Source: Allodiplogaster sudhausi
Taxonomy: Eukaryota; Nematoda; Chromadorea; Rhabditida; Diplogasteridae
Length of the DNA stretch: 64,000 bases
Assembly: GCA_945643635.1 (NCBI GenBank)
Contig: CALZFC010000031.1
Location: 2,669,501 to 2,733,500 of the forward strand
Direction of reading: 5' to 3'
Part shown: one piece after another, positions 1 through 13,074 of the stretch
Position numbering within the stretch: position 1 is the stretch's first letter
Layout of the letters: every line of letters begins with the position of its first letter
Notes under the pieces: generated by a model
What the model was told of the DNA's origin: nothing
The model's database searches: none
Seen by the model: only the letters and a program-made list of their open reading frames with translations
Translations under genes and position numbers: made by a program

Positions 1-168
1 AGACAGGCATTACAAAATATTGGATATGGAAGTAAAACAGTAACCGAAAATGCATATGAAATACAAAAGAATTGAGATCTCTAAAATTAAAAAAAAATAG
101 CTACGATTGCAAGTAGTAATGAAATGAATTTTCACGAGCATGATTGTACACTGGGAACAGAACGTCTA

Positions 169-3100
169 CTAATTGTAAGCCTTCTGGGCCTGGCTTATGG
201 AGAGGGAGGGAGGGACGGGGGGAACCGACAGACGGTTGGGGATGAGCCCTGAGGGGGGACGGGTCGGAGGGGGCTGCATGACGCTGTATTCATCCCAATG
301 CCTCCAAACCAGCATCTCATCCATCTTACATGCCAACATCCTGACGCCAACAAATGGCAAAAAAAGAGAGGAAACAGCCAGCACTAGATCAAGTGGACAA
401 GAACTTTTCTTCCAATCAACCATTTTTTTAAGAACAACACTTTCTTTCAACATTTCATACAACTTGTCGACTTTCAAACTATTTTTGCAATAATCAATTT
501 AAGGATTCAGTTCGAGCAGTTTGAATTCCGTTTGCAACTCTTTGCTGATGAAATAAATCTTAATTGTGATGAGTAGGAGTATAATATATACATGAGTAAT
601 TTTAATTGCTTAATCACAAGCGAAAAATTGCAAAGAAATTTAAACTTTTTCGTGAAAATACCTGTGAGGCGTAGAGGAGTGCCCCGCGTTGTTGTAGTAC
701 ATTCCCGGGTCATGCTGCTCCTCGCGATACTGCGGGCCCAAGTTAGCATATCCTCCGCTTGCTGAAATTAAGAATTTCTTGGATTATATATATATGACGC
801 GATTTGCGAGAGAATCATATAGAATCAAACTACCCGGGGACCCGGCCAAAATCGACCGGCTTGGATTTCGTTCAAAAGTTCCTTATAGGTATTTTCTGGT
901 ATAAGGAATCGATTGGGAGTGGTCTTGTCATCAGAAAATGTCTCTTTCGCTTGCTATGAGGGCTTGAATTATTAGGCTCGCCGCGAAGTGAGGCGAGTTG
1001 GATGCATGTCTGAGGTCACTGCGCCGCACGTTTTTGAGATATCGAAATGAAAATTTGCATTTTATTAGCCAAGATGTTGCTCTAAACAATCAAAAAAGAA
1101 AAACGTGAAAATCTTCAACTTTGAATTTTTTATAGACTTTCAAGTTTGATGGGGCGCAGACATCGCGTTCCTCATTTTCTACCAACCAAACCTATACAGC
1201 TGTATAGAGCATGAAAAGAGCTTTCGAATGAACTATTGGGTTTTAGAAACTTAGGATGCGCTGGAGTTTCCCAATCGATTAACTAGGTGCGGCAATGCAA
1301 AACCGCATGTCCGAGGTCGCATCGGCCATTCTGGCCGCGCAGTCTCGCATGCAGACGCGAGGAGGCTACTTTTAGACTTCTTGTATTGTTTTCTTGTATA
1401 TAAATCATGATTCTGATTTTAATTGGCATACTGATACTGAACGTTTTCAGCATTAATTTAATAACAATAAGTAACCATTAGTTAAAAGACATAAATGTGT
1501 ATGATATCAAACACAAATGAATGGTAATAACATTTATCTACGAATCTTTTTGACGGGAACATCTGACTCATTATCGTCTACGAACAAGTCATGTTTCATC
1601 TGATCAATCTTCTCGAAGATCTCCTCTTCTTGTGCCATAGCAGCATCTTCGTTCTTCGAATCAGATTCTTCAACAGTTGTCAGGCTGCAGCTCCTTTTTT
1701 GATCTGGCTGATCCTGTAGGAGTCGCAGATGGCGGACAACGACTCCGTGTGCTTGTTGCGTTGTCGGGATTTGTCCCGGGCGGAATTTGGGCCGATGGTT
1801 TACTGTGGAAGCCGTCATCTGTTTCACAATTCTTGCAGCGTCAGCTCTCGTGTGCGCCTTCCAACATTGCTCGGTCTCTGCCTAAAGATTCCACCTTTGT
1901 TAACCATATTTAATTCCAAGCTGATTGCGGATTTCTTAATTATTAAAAATATAGACGATAATTATTAATTTCACAAATACTAATTAGTGATGACACGAAT
2001 AATTAAAAGCAAGTACCATGATATAGGTCTTTGCTTCGGGGTCAATCGCCGGACGGTTGCCGGACTTCAGGGCAAATCCACGTTCCAACTGTTCCACTTC
2101 CACCCCCATAACTGTTATCCGTGATGTATCCTTCCTGAGGGCAGAGTTATTAGAGCGCGATGGAAGGCAGCCGCATGAGAAGCAGAAGAAGGGACGAAAT
2201 GAAGTGAGCTTGCCGGTTTGAAAAAGAATAGCGTTTATAGTCTCACGTACTTAGGCTAATATTCTAATCATAACAATAATGCAAATCTAGCACTCACGAA
2301 AAGAGTAAGAGATGAGAGAACACGAATGATCCCTAAAATCAATTCGATCAGAATATTAAGAGAATGTGGAAAAATCAAATCATCACTTCTGTGTAATATT
2401 ATTGTAATAACTTTTAATGCCGAAAACGTTCAGTTTAAATCAGAATCATGATTTATATACAAGAAAACAATACAAGAAGTCTAAAAGTAGCCTCCTCGCG
2501 TCTGCATGCGAGACTGCGCGGCCGATGCGACCTCGGACGTGCGGTTTTGCATTGCCGCACCTAGTTAATCGATTGGGAAACTCCAGCGCATCCTAAGTTT
2601 CTAAAACCCAATAGTTCATTCGAAAGCTCTTTTCATGCTCTATACAACTGTATAGGTTTGGTTGGTAGAAAATGAGGAACGCGATGTCTGCGCCCCATCA
2701 AACTTGAAAGTCTATAAAAAATTCAAAGTTGAAGATTTTCACGTTTTTCTTTTTTGATTGTTTAGAGCAACATCTTGGCTAATAAAATGCAAATTTTCAT
2801 TTCGATATCTCAAAAACGTGCGGCGCAGTGGCCTCAGACATGCATCCAACTCGCCTCACTGCGCGGCGAGCCTAATAATTCAAGCCCTCATAGCAAGCGA
2901 AAGAGACATTTTCTGATGACAAGACCACTTCCAATCGATTCCTTATACCAGAAAATACCTGTAAGTAACTTTTGAACGAAATCCAAGCCGATCGATTTTG
3001 GCCGGGTCACCTGCCATTTTGAAACTCTCGCAAATCGCGTCATATATATATACTTTTTCAAGCAAAATTTAATTCAGTAAAAAAATAATATTTTCACCCT

Positions 3101-5635
3101 GATATCCACACATATCTAGCCTAAGTAATCGAAGTGATGGTTTGATTTCACGGGACAGTATCAAAACAGCAACGACGTTTGCGCAAAGATCCCATAACTT
3201 TGTTCAGGGTGATCGTACCGGTTCAACCAATATTCCGCGTGATTGCTCTCATTGAGATGAATTGAACCATATAGGTTTCGCAGTTCTTGAACAGCAGGCA
3301 AAAAAGTTGAAAATTTGAAATTTTTAAGCTTCAGTCACAAAAGTGCTATCGTTGGATAGATCTTGTAAAGAGAAATTGATTGGTGCTAATTTTATCCGTC
3401 TGCGATAACAATGAAAAAAGTTACGACACTTTTAGCGCAAATGTCGTTGCTGTTTTGACACGGTCCCGATTTCACATATGTAAACATTCCACTGATTAAG
3501 ATCTAATGCCCACATCTCGCGCAACTTACGCGTCCAGAGCAAGGATGGAATGAACTGTTGCCGAAAGAGGCAATTGGTAGAGTGATGGAGAGGATGAGAC
3601 GGCTGTTGCTGCATGGATTGGGATGGAAGATGGACGAAACTGGTGGAGGGCACTGCGCCCTCTTCTACTGGGGCCGTCCAGTAGTAGTCGGATCGGATTT
3701 CGTATGACATTCGACCAGGAGAGAGTGAGTGAGAGAGAGAGAGAGTGTGAGAGAGTGAGAGAGAGAGATTGCGTAAAAAAGTGCCGGCTGCTCTGCCTGT
3801 CGACAGCGTCACACGCAGGAAGTCAACGCGATTGCTGAATCCGAATTGAGGTTAGACAGGCAAGTACTTATATGAATCACATGGGGACAGGAGTTCGTCG
3901 CAAGTATCAATCAAAGGACTTAGGTAGGATTATATAAGTAGGAACACGTAGTGATAATTAGGTATGACAGAGATAAAGATAGCAGAGAGATAGGGAGGGG
4001 GGGGGGGGAGAGAGAGGGGGGAGAGAGCGCGAGAGAGAGAGAGGGGGGAGAGAGGGGGGGGAGAGAGAGTGCGAGAGAGAGAGATAGAGAGAGAGAGAGA
4101 TAGAGAGAGAGAGAGGGAGAGAGAGAGGGGGGGGGAGAGAGAGAGAGGGAGAGCAATAGGTACGAAAAACTGATAAAAGGTAAAAGTTGAATTTTGAGAG
4201 CGGAGACAACTTCTGGAGTATTTTCTTAAAATGAAGGTCGCGAGTTAGCCTTCCCCGCCTCCGGATAGGCCACAAAAGTTGTCTCACGGCCGCTCGCTAC
4301 TCAGACATTTTCCATAATACCCTAAGAGAGCTTTTCCCGCCTCTAAGTGAAACGACCAGAAAGCAGATGGCTGAAATAGCACTGAAGGAAGCACGACAAA
4401 CACCCAAGATAAAACAGGAGTTCTAAAGCACTCAAACAGAAAAAAAAGCTTGGGCGGTTGAGAAAAATTCAAACAAGGTTTTGAAAGGGAATTTCTACTT
4501 CACCAATTTCAAGCTAAAACAAGGCCTCTGGGTGAAGGAGCTAACGAAAATCGCAGCAACGAAAAAAGAAGCGATCACGTGATAGAGATCTAGGAAAAGC
4601 ATGAGAGGAAAAACAGAGTAATGTCGAGAGTACATTATCAGAGATGGCTAGAGAACGGGAAGGACAGAAAGTGAGAAAACATAGTTGAGAGAGAGAGCGG
4701 CCGATAGAGAGAGAGAGAAAGAGAAAGAATGAGAGAATGGTGATAGATATGCTTTCTCTCTCTCTCAAGAGATAATCTCGCATGACGAGAGTTAGAGTGA
4801 GGGAGTGGCTGGGGTGGCTGGGGTACAACTCAAGCAGCTGCAGCAAGAAGAAGAAGAAGAAGAAGCAGCGTCTCTCCTCTTTCGCCCTTCCTTCTCCAAC
4901 AATCAATCTCGCGTCTTCCTTTCTGCAACCGACAGAGTCGAGGCGCAAATTCGTTTTTCTGCCTCTCTCTCTCACGGCAGCTAATAGGAGATGACCATTG
5001 GCAAGGAAGGCTCTTCTCCATCCTTTTGGCAGTAGATCTCTCCGATGCACTTCTCTGTCACATCTAACGACAGCAGAGCTAGGATATCACTGTCACCAAC
5101 ATTTTGGGCGGCAAATCCAAAAGAATCGAATGAGTACCAACATCTCTCTGACGCAATGAGCACTCGTCCGAGGTTCACTCTGACTCGGGAGAATGTAGAC
5201 GAGGTCAAGAATGATGGATTATCCAGACAACAAACGGCGCAAAGAGGCAGAGAGAGAGAGAGAGAAAAAATAAGAAAAGTGAAAGGATGTCTTGGGTGCG
5301 TCAACGAAGGTTCATCTCTAAAAGAGCAAAATATCATTCGAAATAAGTTGCCTAGAACGATATCAATTAACAGTCCTGTTGTCGAAAGGAGTAATGGCGA
5401 TCGCTCAAAATATTGGCGTCTCTTCATTTCAGGTGAATTCGTGAAAACACGACGAACAGGATAGTGGTATTATACGACTTTCCAGGGAACCGCTAGAGCC
5501 TAATCGATGTCGAATGGAGAGGATGCCGGATGTCAATGAGAAAGGCAGTTCGAATAGCGACCGGCCTTCCATCTAGGATTGGCTGTGGAAATACCAAAAC
5601 ATATTAGAGAGTCAGAGGTAGAGAGACAGACAGAC

Positions 5636-5679
<44 letters not shown>

Positions 5680-8115
5680 CAAGAGTGACCTATGAAAGCC
5701 ATGGAAGTAGACTTGTCCAAAAGACGGAATGGAGAAGAGGAAGATAGCCGTGAGAAGCAGTCTGCAGAAGGCGCTCTCATTCATTCATTAGGACGCACGG
5801 ATATGCCCGAGGAGAGAGAGCGGAGGAACAGGAGAGGTTCAGAGTGGCGAAAGTGGCGGGAAACGAAAGACTGAGTTACAGAGAGAGGAAATGAGGAGGG
5901 AGAGAGAAATGAAGAGATATAGGAACTGGGAGAGAGAGAGAGAGAGAGAGAGAAGGGGAGAAAGAGAGAGCCACTATTCTGCTATCAGCGTCGGGCGGAA
6001 TTTGCATTGAAAAAGGAAGAAGAGACAGCCGGCCGTGCATGTCCGTCTTCATCAAAAACAATTTGCCGTCGATTCCTTTTTCCAAGATGGCTCGACTAGT
6101 CAGCTTTCGAAGGAGAAAGAATCAAAGCCAAAAGAGCCATCGATGCATAGAAATGACTATTACAAAAAAAACCATCTGAACTACATATTGTCCCGCATAT
6201 AATCCTTAAAAAACTCCTTTTCTCTTCCCATCGAAATATCATATTCATTTAAAAAAGAAGAATGGAAAACAACCATGAACTCACTGTTGAGAGTCTGAAG
6301 GGAACGGCGATTGACGGCTGTGAAAGCGAGGGGGGATACGCTCGTTGCTTCTCGATAGTTCAGACGACGCTGAACTGGAGTTGCCGCGGTTGCCGAATGC
6401 GGCGACGCGTCATGTGCTGCGTCGCGGTTACAACGAGATGAACGATGGTGCATTGGCATGGGACGAGCAGCAGGCGTATAGTCGATTCCAACATTACGGA
6501 GGCTGTCTGCAATTGTCAAGTTAACCCGACTAAATTTATTTACAATAAATAAGATCCCCTCCTAATATTTCAATCATCCCAAATGCCTGCTGAAGACAAC
6601 GCAAAAAGAAGTTGATAAAAGGTCATAGAGCGGGACAAATAATGGGATAAAAAGAACTATCGAAATAATTTCTTATTTAATTTTATTCCTCCACAATTCA
6701 TTGCGCCATGAAATGAACCGTATAATTATTTTTTGCATAACCACATCTGTAAAAAAAATACAAAAGCCATAAACAATAATGAGACTGCCGATGAAAATTC
6801 TAGCTATGATCTTCTTTTTGATTAATTTTTTTTTTTAGATTTCAATTTTAGACATCTCAGTTTGCTACCCCCACGACGACAAAAGGTGTTACAGTAACGT
6901 TGGAAAAATGTCAGAAAACTCTTTAAACGAAGAAAGAAAGAAAAATGATAATAACCATTGAGATCGAGGGAGGGCGTGAACTGCGACTTGGCAAAGGAGA
7001 CGGAGTGCGTGGAGTGGCTGCGAGTGACTGCGGGAGGATCTCTCTCTCCTCCTCTGCCCCCTCCTTCTCCGGCCGGCTCGAAGCCGGCTTCGATTGCATC
7101 GGAGCGAACTGCAGCTGCCGCTGCCTCGCGTCGGCGGAGGCGAACTAGAAAAACGTTGGAAATTACTCCATCATTTGAAAGGATATAATAAATTTGAAGA
7201 AGGAATTACACTTTCATTTCCTTTATAACCTCCAACGAGAGCTACATAGCTACATGCATGCCAAAGTGCGTTCCCAGCTGCCCATAAATGCCATTAATTA
7301 ATTAGCAATACTTAAATGTTTTCCTTGGTCAAGAAACAATTATCTCTTTCAAATTAAGTAGGAACTTAAATTTAACAATAAGGAAAGGGTAAACCTAGCT
7401 TCACAAAATAAAGGGAGGTAACAGTTTCGTATTAACAATAAAACTGACTCTTATTTATACGCGTCAATAATGCTAGTTCAAAACTCCCCGCTTTCATGGA
7501 TAAACCACTCCGGGATTTAAATGGTCCGGACATTGGGATAATAAAATAATGGCGATGAAAGAGAGACCGCCGGCCATTGAGAGACGCACTTTGCGATAAA
7601 CTCCACTAAAGCGGTGACAAAATAAGAAGGAATGCAGGGAGCGTAATTTGCTCTACACAAAGGGTGTAAGTGCGGTGCTCGTAATATTCTCTCTTGCTGG
7701 GATTTCTAATTGTAAGGTTCGCCGCATTCGAATAGTCTCTCTCTCTTCTCTCTCTCTCTTTCTCGCATGCTCATTCTCTCTCTTTCTTTCTCTCGATCTC
7801 TCTCTTTCTCTCGATCTCTCTCTTTCTCTCTCTCCCTCTCTTTCTCGCACGCTCTCTCTCTCTATCTTTCTCGAATACTCACTCTCTCCCTCTCTTTCTC
7901 GCATGCCATCTCTCTCTCTCTCCTCTGACATTCCTACTTCTCCATCCCTCTTTATACACGTTTTCTGAATCACTCCCTCATTCTTCGCTGATTCTCATTT
8001 CTATCTTTTAGTATACTTTTTCAAGCCTGTCCATAACATGTGGTGACTGCAAGTAAATCGCCTTGCAGCTGCATGATGCTCTCTACCGTTTTTGTCACCG
8101 CACATTCTCCTTCAG

Positions 8116-8152
<37 letters not shown>

Positions 8153-9249
8153 CTCTCAATCTCTCCACCTCACACTTACGTAAGAGGAATGGAACCAGAT
8201 CACTACCACCTGCAACCAACTCACAGGGGCTGTGAATAAACTTGCAGTCCAGCTACGTTCATTTATGAAGACAGTGATATTGGATACCATTGTTTACGTT
8301 TCTGTTAAATTATACGGGTGACAAATTTATTGCCTAGGCGTACTGAACGTAACCTATATTGCGAGAGACTATTTGTTTGACTCATCACACTGAGAGAAGA
8401 TAATAGCAAATCAGATAACTACTGTTGTTCCCTGGAGTTGATATGAAAAGATAAAGTGCAAAATTCGTTCAAGGATCATTAGGATTTTTTTCTCTTTATT
8501 TATCTCTCATTCTATACAGGTATCAATTTTCACATTTTAAGCTCCAGGTTTCCATTTCTCACGAACCAGTGCAAGGAAGAAGTGATAACAAGGCTGCTAC
8601 TAAATACAATTCCTTCTGCTTGAGTGCTTCACGAGAGAGAAGCGGCACGATTAGAACTGGGACATTTCTTCCGCAGTCGACTGAGTGAACATGACAACTT
8701 TTCTTCATTTAATCTCGGATGTTCTCTTAAGGGAAAGAAACCTCGCGATTGGAAGAAGCAAAGGGAATAAGCTGGACCCATTATGACCTGGCTTCATCTT
8801 CTGCGCAAATACAATTTGGCCAAGCAAACAGGAAGGGAGGGAAAGCGCATTAGATTTGCCAGGGAAGGAAGAAAAACACTGCTTAGTTAGCCATAGAGAC
8901 TGACGAGATGGAACAGATTGAAACAGATCGAGAAAACAACAACAAAAAAGATTCCCCAACCTCCTCCGCCAAGCGTGATTCCGAATAGGCTGCCGCAGAA
9001 CATTTCTCCTCCACGCTCAGAGGATAATAAATGAACTGAGGACGGGATATAGCCTGGAGGGGATGTGTCGGAAGTAGGGAGTAATAAAGAGAGAGAGAGA
9101 GAGAGAGAGAGAGAATCGTCCTCCTCTCTAGCCTTGGGGCTCCTGCCGTCGGCGGAGCATGCTCACATTCGAGATGGTAGGAGAGCCGCGCTGCTTGCGC
9201 TTGTGGTCACGGGGAAAGAGATGACGAGAGGGGAGAAGGCCCAGGAGGC

Positions 9250-9299
<50 letters not shown>

Positions 9300-9599
9300 G
9301 GAGAGAAAAAAAGAACGGATGGATCTCTCTTCTCGTCACTTTCTTGCGCTATGGCTGCGTCGCACTTGCGATCAGTAGTCCATCTTTCTACTCTCTTTCT
9401 TCTAAACTCTCTCTCTCACTCTCTCTTTCCGTCTCTCTCTCTCCGACCTGCAATGGTTGATGGGGCGGAGCTGTGGCGTCTCGCCGGCCCCGTTTGCTGC
9501 CGTAGCCTGCAGTTACTGCGCAGGTGCACATGCGATCGAGGGAACACAGGAAGGCATGGTAAGTTCGAGAGATCACAGAGAAAGAGAGAGAATAAGAGT

Positions 9600-9630
<31 letters not shown>

Positions 9631-11977
9631 CACACCAGCAAGGCCGGGAGAGGTGCCAAACATCACACAGAGAGAGGGCGAAAGTGAATATGAGTGACCG
9701 GCAGTGGTGTTGGCGCCTGTTTACCAGCCCCTGAATCCTATTCATCATCCACTCTTTGTATGTACCTCTCTCTCCGCTATCTCTTAACCTCTATGAGAGG
9801 TTCCATCTCTCTTTCTCTCTTTGAAATGGTGCAAATTTGCCTTGTTTGATAAATGCTCCCCGTCCACACAACACTGGAAGCTTTCAAAAGCAGCGTGTGC
9901 GTGATGGGAGTGAGTGGAACAAAGAACTGTTGGCTTGGCAGGGGTAAGATGTCTCATCTTCATCTTCTTTCCCTCTCATCCATCTCTATCTCTCCGTGCA
10001 TAGCATATTTTCCTCTCTCTCTCTCTCTCTTTCCCTCCATCTCCCCAGTTCTCACTATCTATCTCTCTCTCTTCTCTCTCCATCTCCCCAGTTCTCTCTC
10101 TCTCTCTCTCTCTCTTCCCTCTCCTTCTCCCTAGTTCCTTGTGTCTGCCTCTTCTCTGCCCACTCACGCATGTCTGCAGGCGGGAGCTGTGACCGGAAAG
10201 AGTCCTCTTTAGAGTCTTCTTCATACGAGTCTCAGGTACAAAACAGCCTACCACCCGGGCCCATTACTGTATTTCCTCTCCAATACAATGGGTGAGTCCA
10301 AGATTTAAGGAGAGGCTTAGCCACGGAGAGAAAGAGGAGAGAGAGAACAAGAGAGAGACAGAGAGAGAGATAGCAATAGAAGAATCAAGGGAGAGAAACA
10401 GAACAGAAGAAAAAGAAATCAGAAGTGAGACTCGTGTTACTCGAAAAGTCCAAAAGGGGAATGCGAGATAAGTAGGCGGTAGTCATAAGGCTATTCAAAT
10501 GCATGAGACCCACATCTCCTCACGATATCCGTATCGTTTCTCAGTTTTCTACTATCTCCTCATTCTTCACCACATCCCCTGATGCAATTATCCCTGACCC
10601 ACGCGCGTTCTCTTGCGAGAAAGGGCCGATAGGGTAGAATATCTGAACAGAGAAGTCAGAGGAGTGAGAAGAAGGAAGGTCATAAGGAGGCGGCAGTTAT
10701 TAGAGCAGATCAGTCCAAGGAATCAAAGATAGTAAGATATTGAATCTTCCTATTTAAGCATTAAATTCGGAAAAGCTCATGCAAAGCAAAGCACTAAATT
10801 ACGCAACTAAATAGTACTACATCAACTTACAACTCACCATATTCAGAGTGTATTTTTACATTTGACAGTGTTGTTCGCATCCCTAAATTTTTTAGAATAT
10901 TGATTGAGTAGACCATTCTGAACGGCACATCTTAAAAAATATTCACTCGATTTTAACTGCCGTCATAGTGTTTTCCTCCCTCTCCACAGGCAAACCATAC
11001 CTGGTGATCTGAGAAAGTGTCGCATATCGGAGGCCTTGCCATGGCCCCGCCTCCTGCCTCCTTCCATTCCGAGTCTGCTTGTGGATGCAGATGAGAGGGT
11101 CGACTTGCACTCCTCGTAGTCTTCATAGTCCTTGAGTGTGACCAGACTGGGAGACGTGGGTAAGACTTCCACTTCTTCTATCCCTTCTCTATCCCTGTAG
11201 AACGTGTGTTGAGATGCGGTCATCGATGCGTACGCTGCAAAGCCGCCGGGCGGCAGATGCAAGCTGCGTGACATTATCGGTGTGGGCGACGTCTCAGAAA
11301 CGTCGTCCACCACGTGCACCACCCTCTGGAAGCTTCCGGAGCGATGGCGTCTAGGCGGTGTCCTTGTGCAGTGTTGCTGGTGATGGAGGCAGTGATGAAG
11401 GGGCGCGGGGGAGGGGGGCATAGACGAGAAGCCAGAAGAGCTTCTCTGTGGTGGCTGCGGGGCTGCGCAGCAAGAGGCCGTAGGTATGGAGGATGCGCTG
11501 GACGAAGCAGAGTGGGTAGAGGACGAGGAAGCGGGAGCGGGCGACGGAGAGGGGTGCAGAATGATAGGTCCAATTTGTTGTTTCTTCTGTTTCTTCGCCT
11601 GTTGTTGCTCACCACAGCCTGTCAGAGACGCAGAGGGAGAGGAGGAGAGGACGGATGATGGTTTCCCTAAAATGTCAAGTTTATTTTCTTCGCTTCTCTT
11701 TTGAACGGATGACGCTCATGCATTAGCGATGAATCAGCCTCGGTTGAGAACCTCCGAATTCTTTTTCTCCGCTTTCTCTGCTTCACCTTCCTGTGGCAAG
11801 GCCCATCAAATGGTGTTTACAATATTTCTCTCCCATTGGTTTGCCTCTCCTTCCTTCTCTTCCTGTTATTCTTGCATGCTCAATTTACCTTTCCCATATC
11901 ATGAAGGGTTCGCTGTGATCAAACAGTGTGAACATGATTGGTTATTCCTCTTCCATTGGACATCTTCTTTTCTATCC

Positions 11978-12008
<31 letters not shown>

Positions 12009-12715
12009 CTCTCTCTGCCTACCAATGTTCTTGAGTGCTCTACTGAGTGTCCTCCGAAGGGACGCGGTCCTGCTGGCGGGCTTATCCACGCTGAGTCCTA
12101 GCTGCTGCGGGATGGATGTGGCGGTCGCCATTGCTGTCCCGTCTCTGCAGCATGAGCAGGCTGGCCGGGGGGTGGAAGAGGGGGCGGCAAATCCGGTGCG
12201 TATCCTGCTTCGGCAGGATATCGGAAAGCCGACGTCCGACTTGGAAGATGACATCTTCTCTTGGCTGTTTCTGCTGTTCTCTTCTTGGCCAGAGGGAGAA
12301 GAAGAGAAGAAGAAGAGAAGCTTTCCGTTCCCTCGTTCCCTGACTGAGTCCAAGGCATTATTCGAACGCATGCGAACAATAGTCCAAGGCGCGACGCTTG
12401 CATGCAAAATGGCAAACAACTTTGAGGAGGCGAAAGAACAAACTTGAAAGTTGGTGAGAACAAGTTAAGAAATAAATAGTATCCACAAACAACAAGTAAT
12501 TTAGAAATATGCAATTCAAGAAAAAAAAACATTTCAACGTCAAGTTAGACTAGCTCTAAACACATGCGTCCAGATTGAATTTCATCAGGAAAGAAGAAAG
12601 CAAGGAAAACAGATAGGAAAAGGTAAGGATATCAAGTCTGCCGAAATGAGTAAGTCAGAATGATAAAAACAGAGACAGAGAAAGAGATAAAGAGAGAAAG
12701 ATAAAGAGATAGAGT

Positions 12716-12762
<47 letters not shown>

Positions 12763-12836
12763 GGAAGGGAGCGGGAGAGGAACAGAGGGAGAGGAAGAGA
12801 GGGAGAGGAAGAGAGCGAGAGGAAAGAGTGATAGTC

Positions 12837-12876
<40 letters not shown>

Positions 12877-12901
12877 GAAGAAAGAGAGAGAGAGAGAAAG
12901 G

Positions 12902-12947
<46 letters not shown>

Positions 12948-13037
12948 AGTCACCGCATAGATGAGAAAGAGACAGAGTGCCAAACAGAATAAACTTATCA
13001 TGCTTATGTGTAATTATTAACAAGTAGTCGGCGAGAG

Positions 13038-13074
<37 letters not shown>

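Larger units (their letters stand above)
784..3052. mobile_element. Foldback-type element with ~650-690-bp terminal inverted repeats
   Basis: The left arm (about 784-1471) and right arm (about 2398-3052) are inverted copies with only scattered differences over more than 600 bp. Both outer ends read TATATATATATGACGCGATT towards the interior, followed by TGCGAGAG. The arms diverge for about 25 bp just inside the tips and the left arm has a ~13-bp insertion near its inner end. The interior (about 1472-2397) holds a small spliced gene on the minus strand. No transposase signature was seen, so the element is probably non-autonomous. It sits in the intron between exons 3667-3530 and 761-662 of the surrounding minus-strand gene. 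Target duplication cannot be told apart from the TA-rich ends. Superfamily unassigned. Confidence 0.75.

Noticed and set aside
3920..4290. Long minus-strand Ser/Leu/Pro open frames
   Set aside because: They translate the GA/G microsatellite only; no other composition and no splice signals.
7648..7973. Open frames of 106 codons on both strands over the same CT/GA tract
   Set aside because: Mutually antisense readings of a microsatellite; no coding composition.
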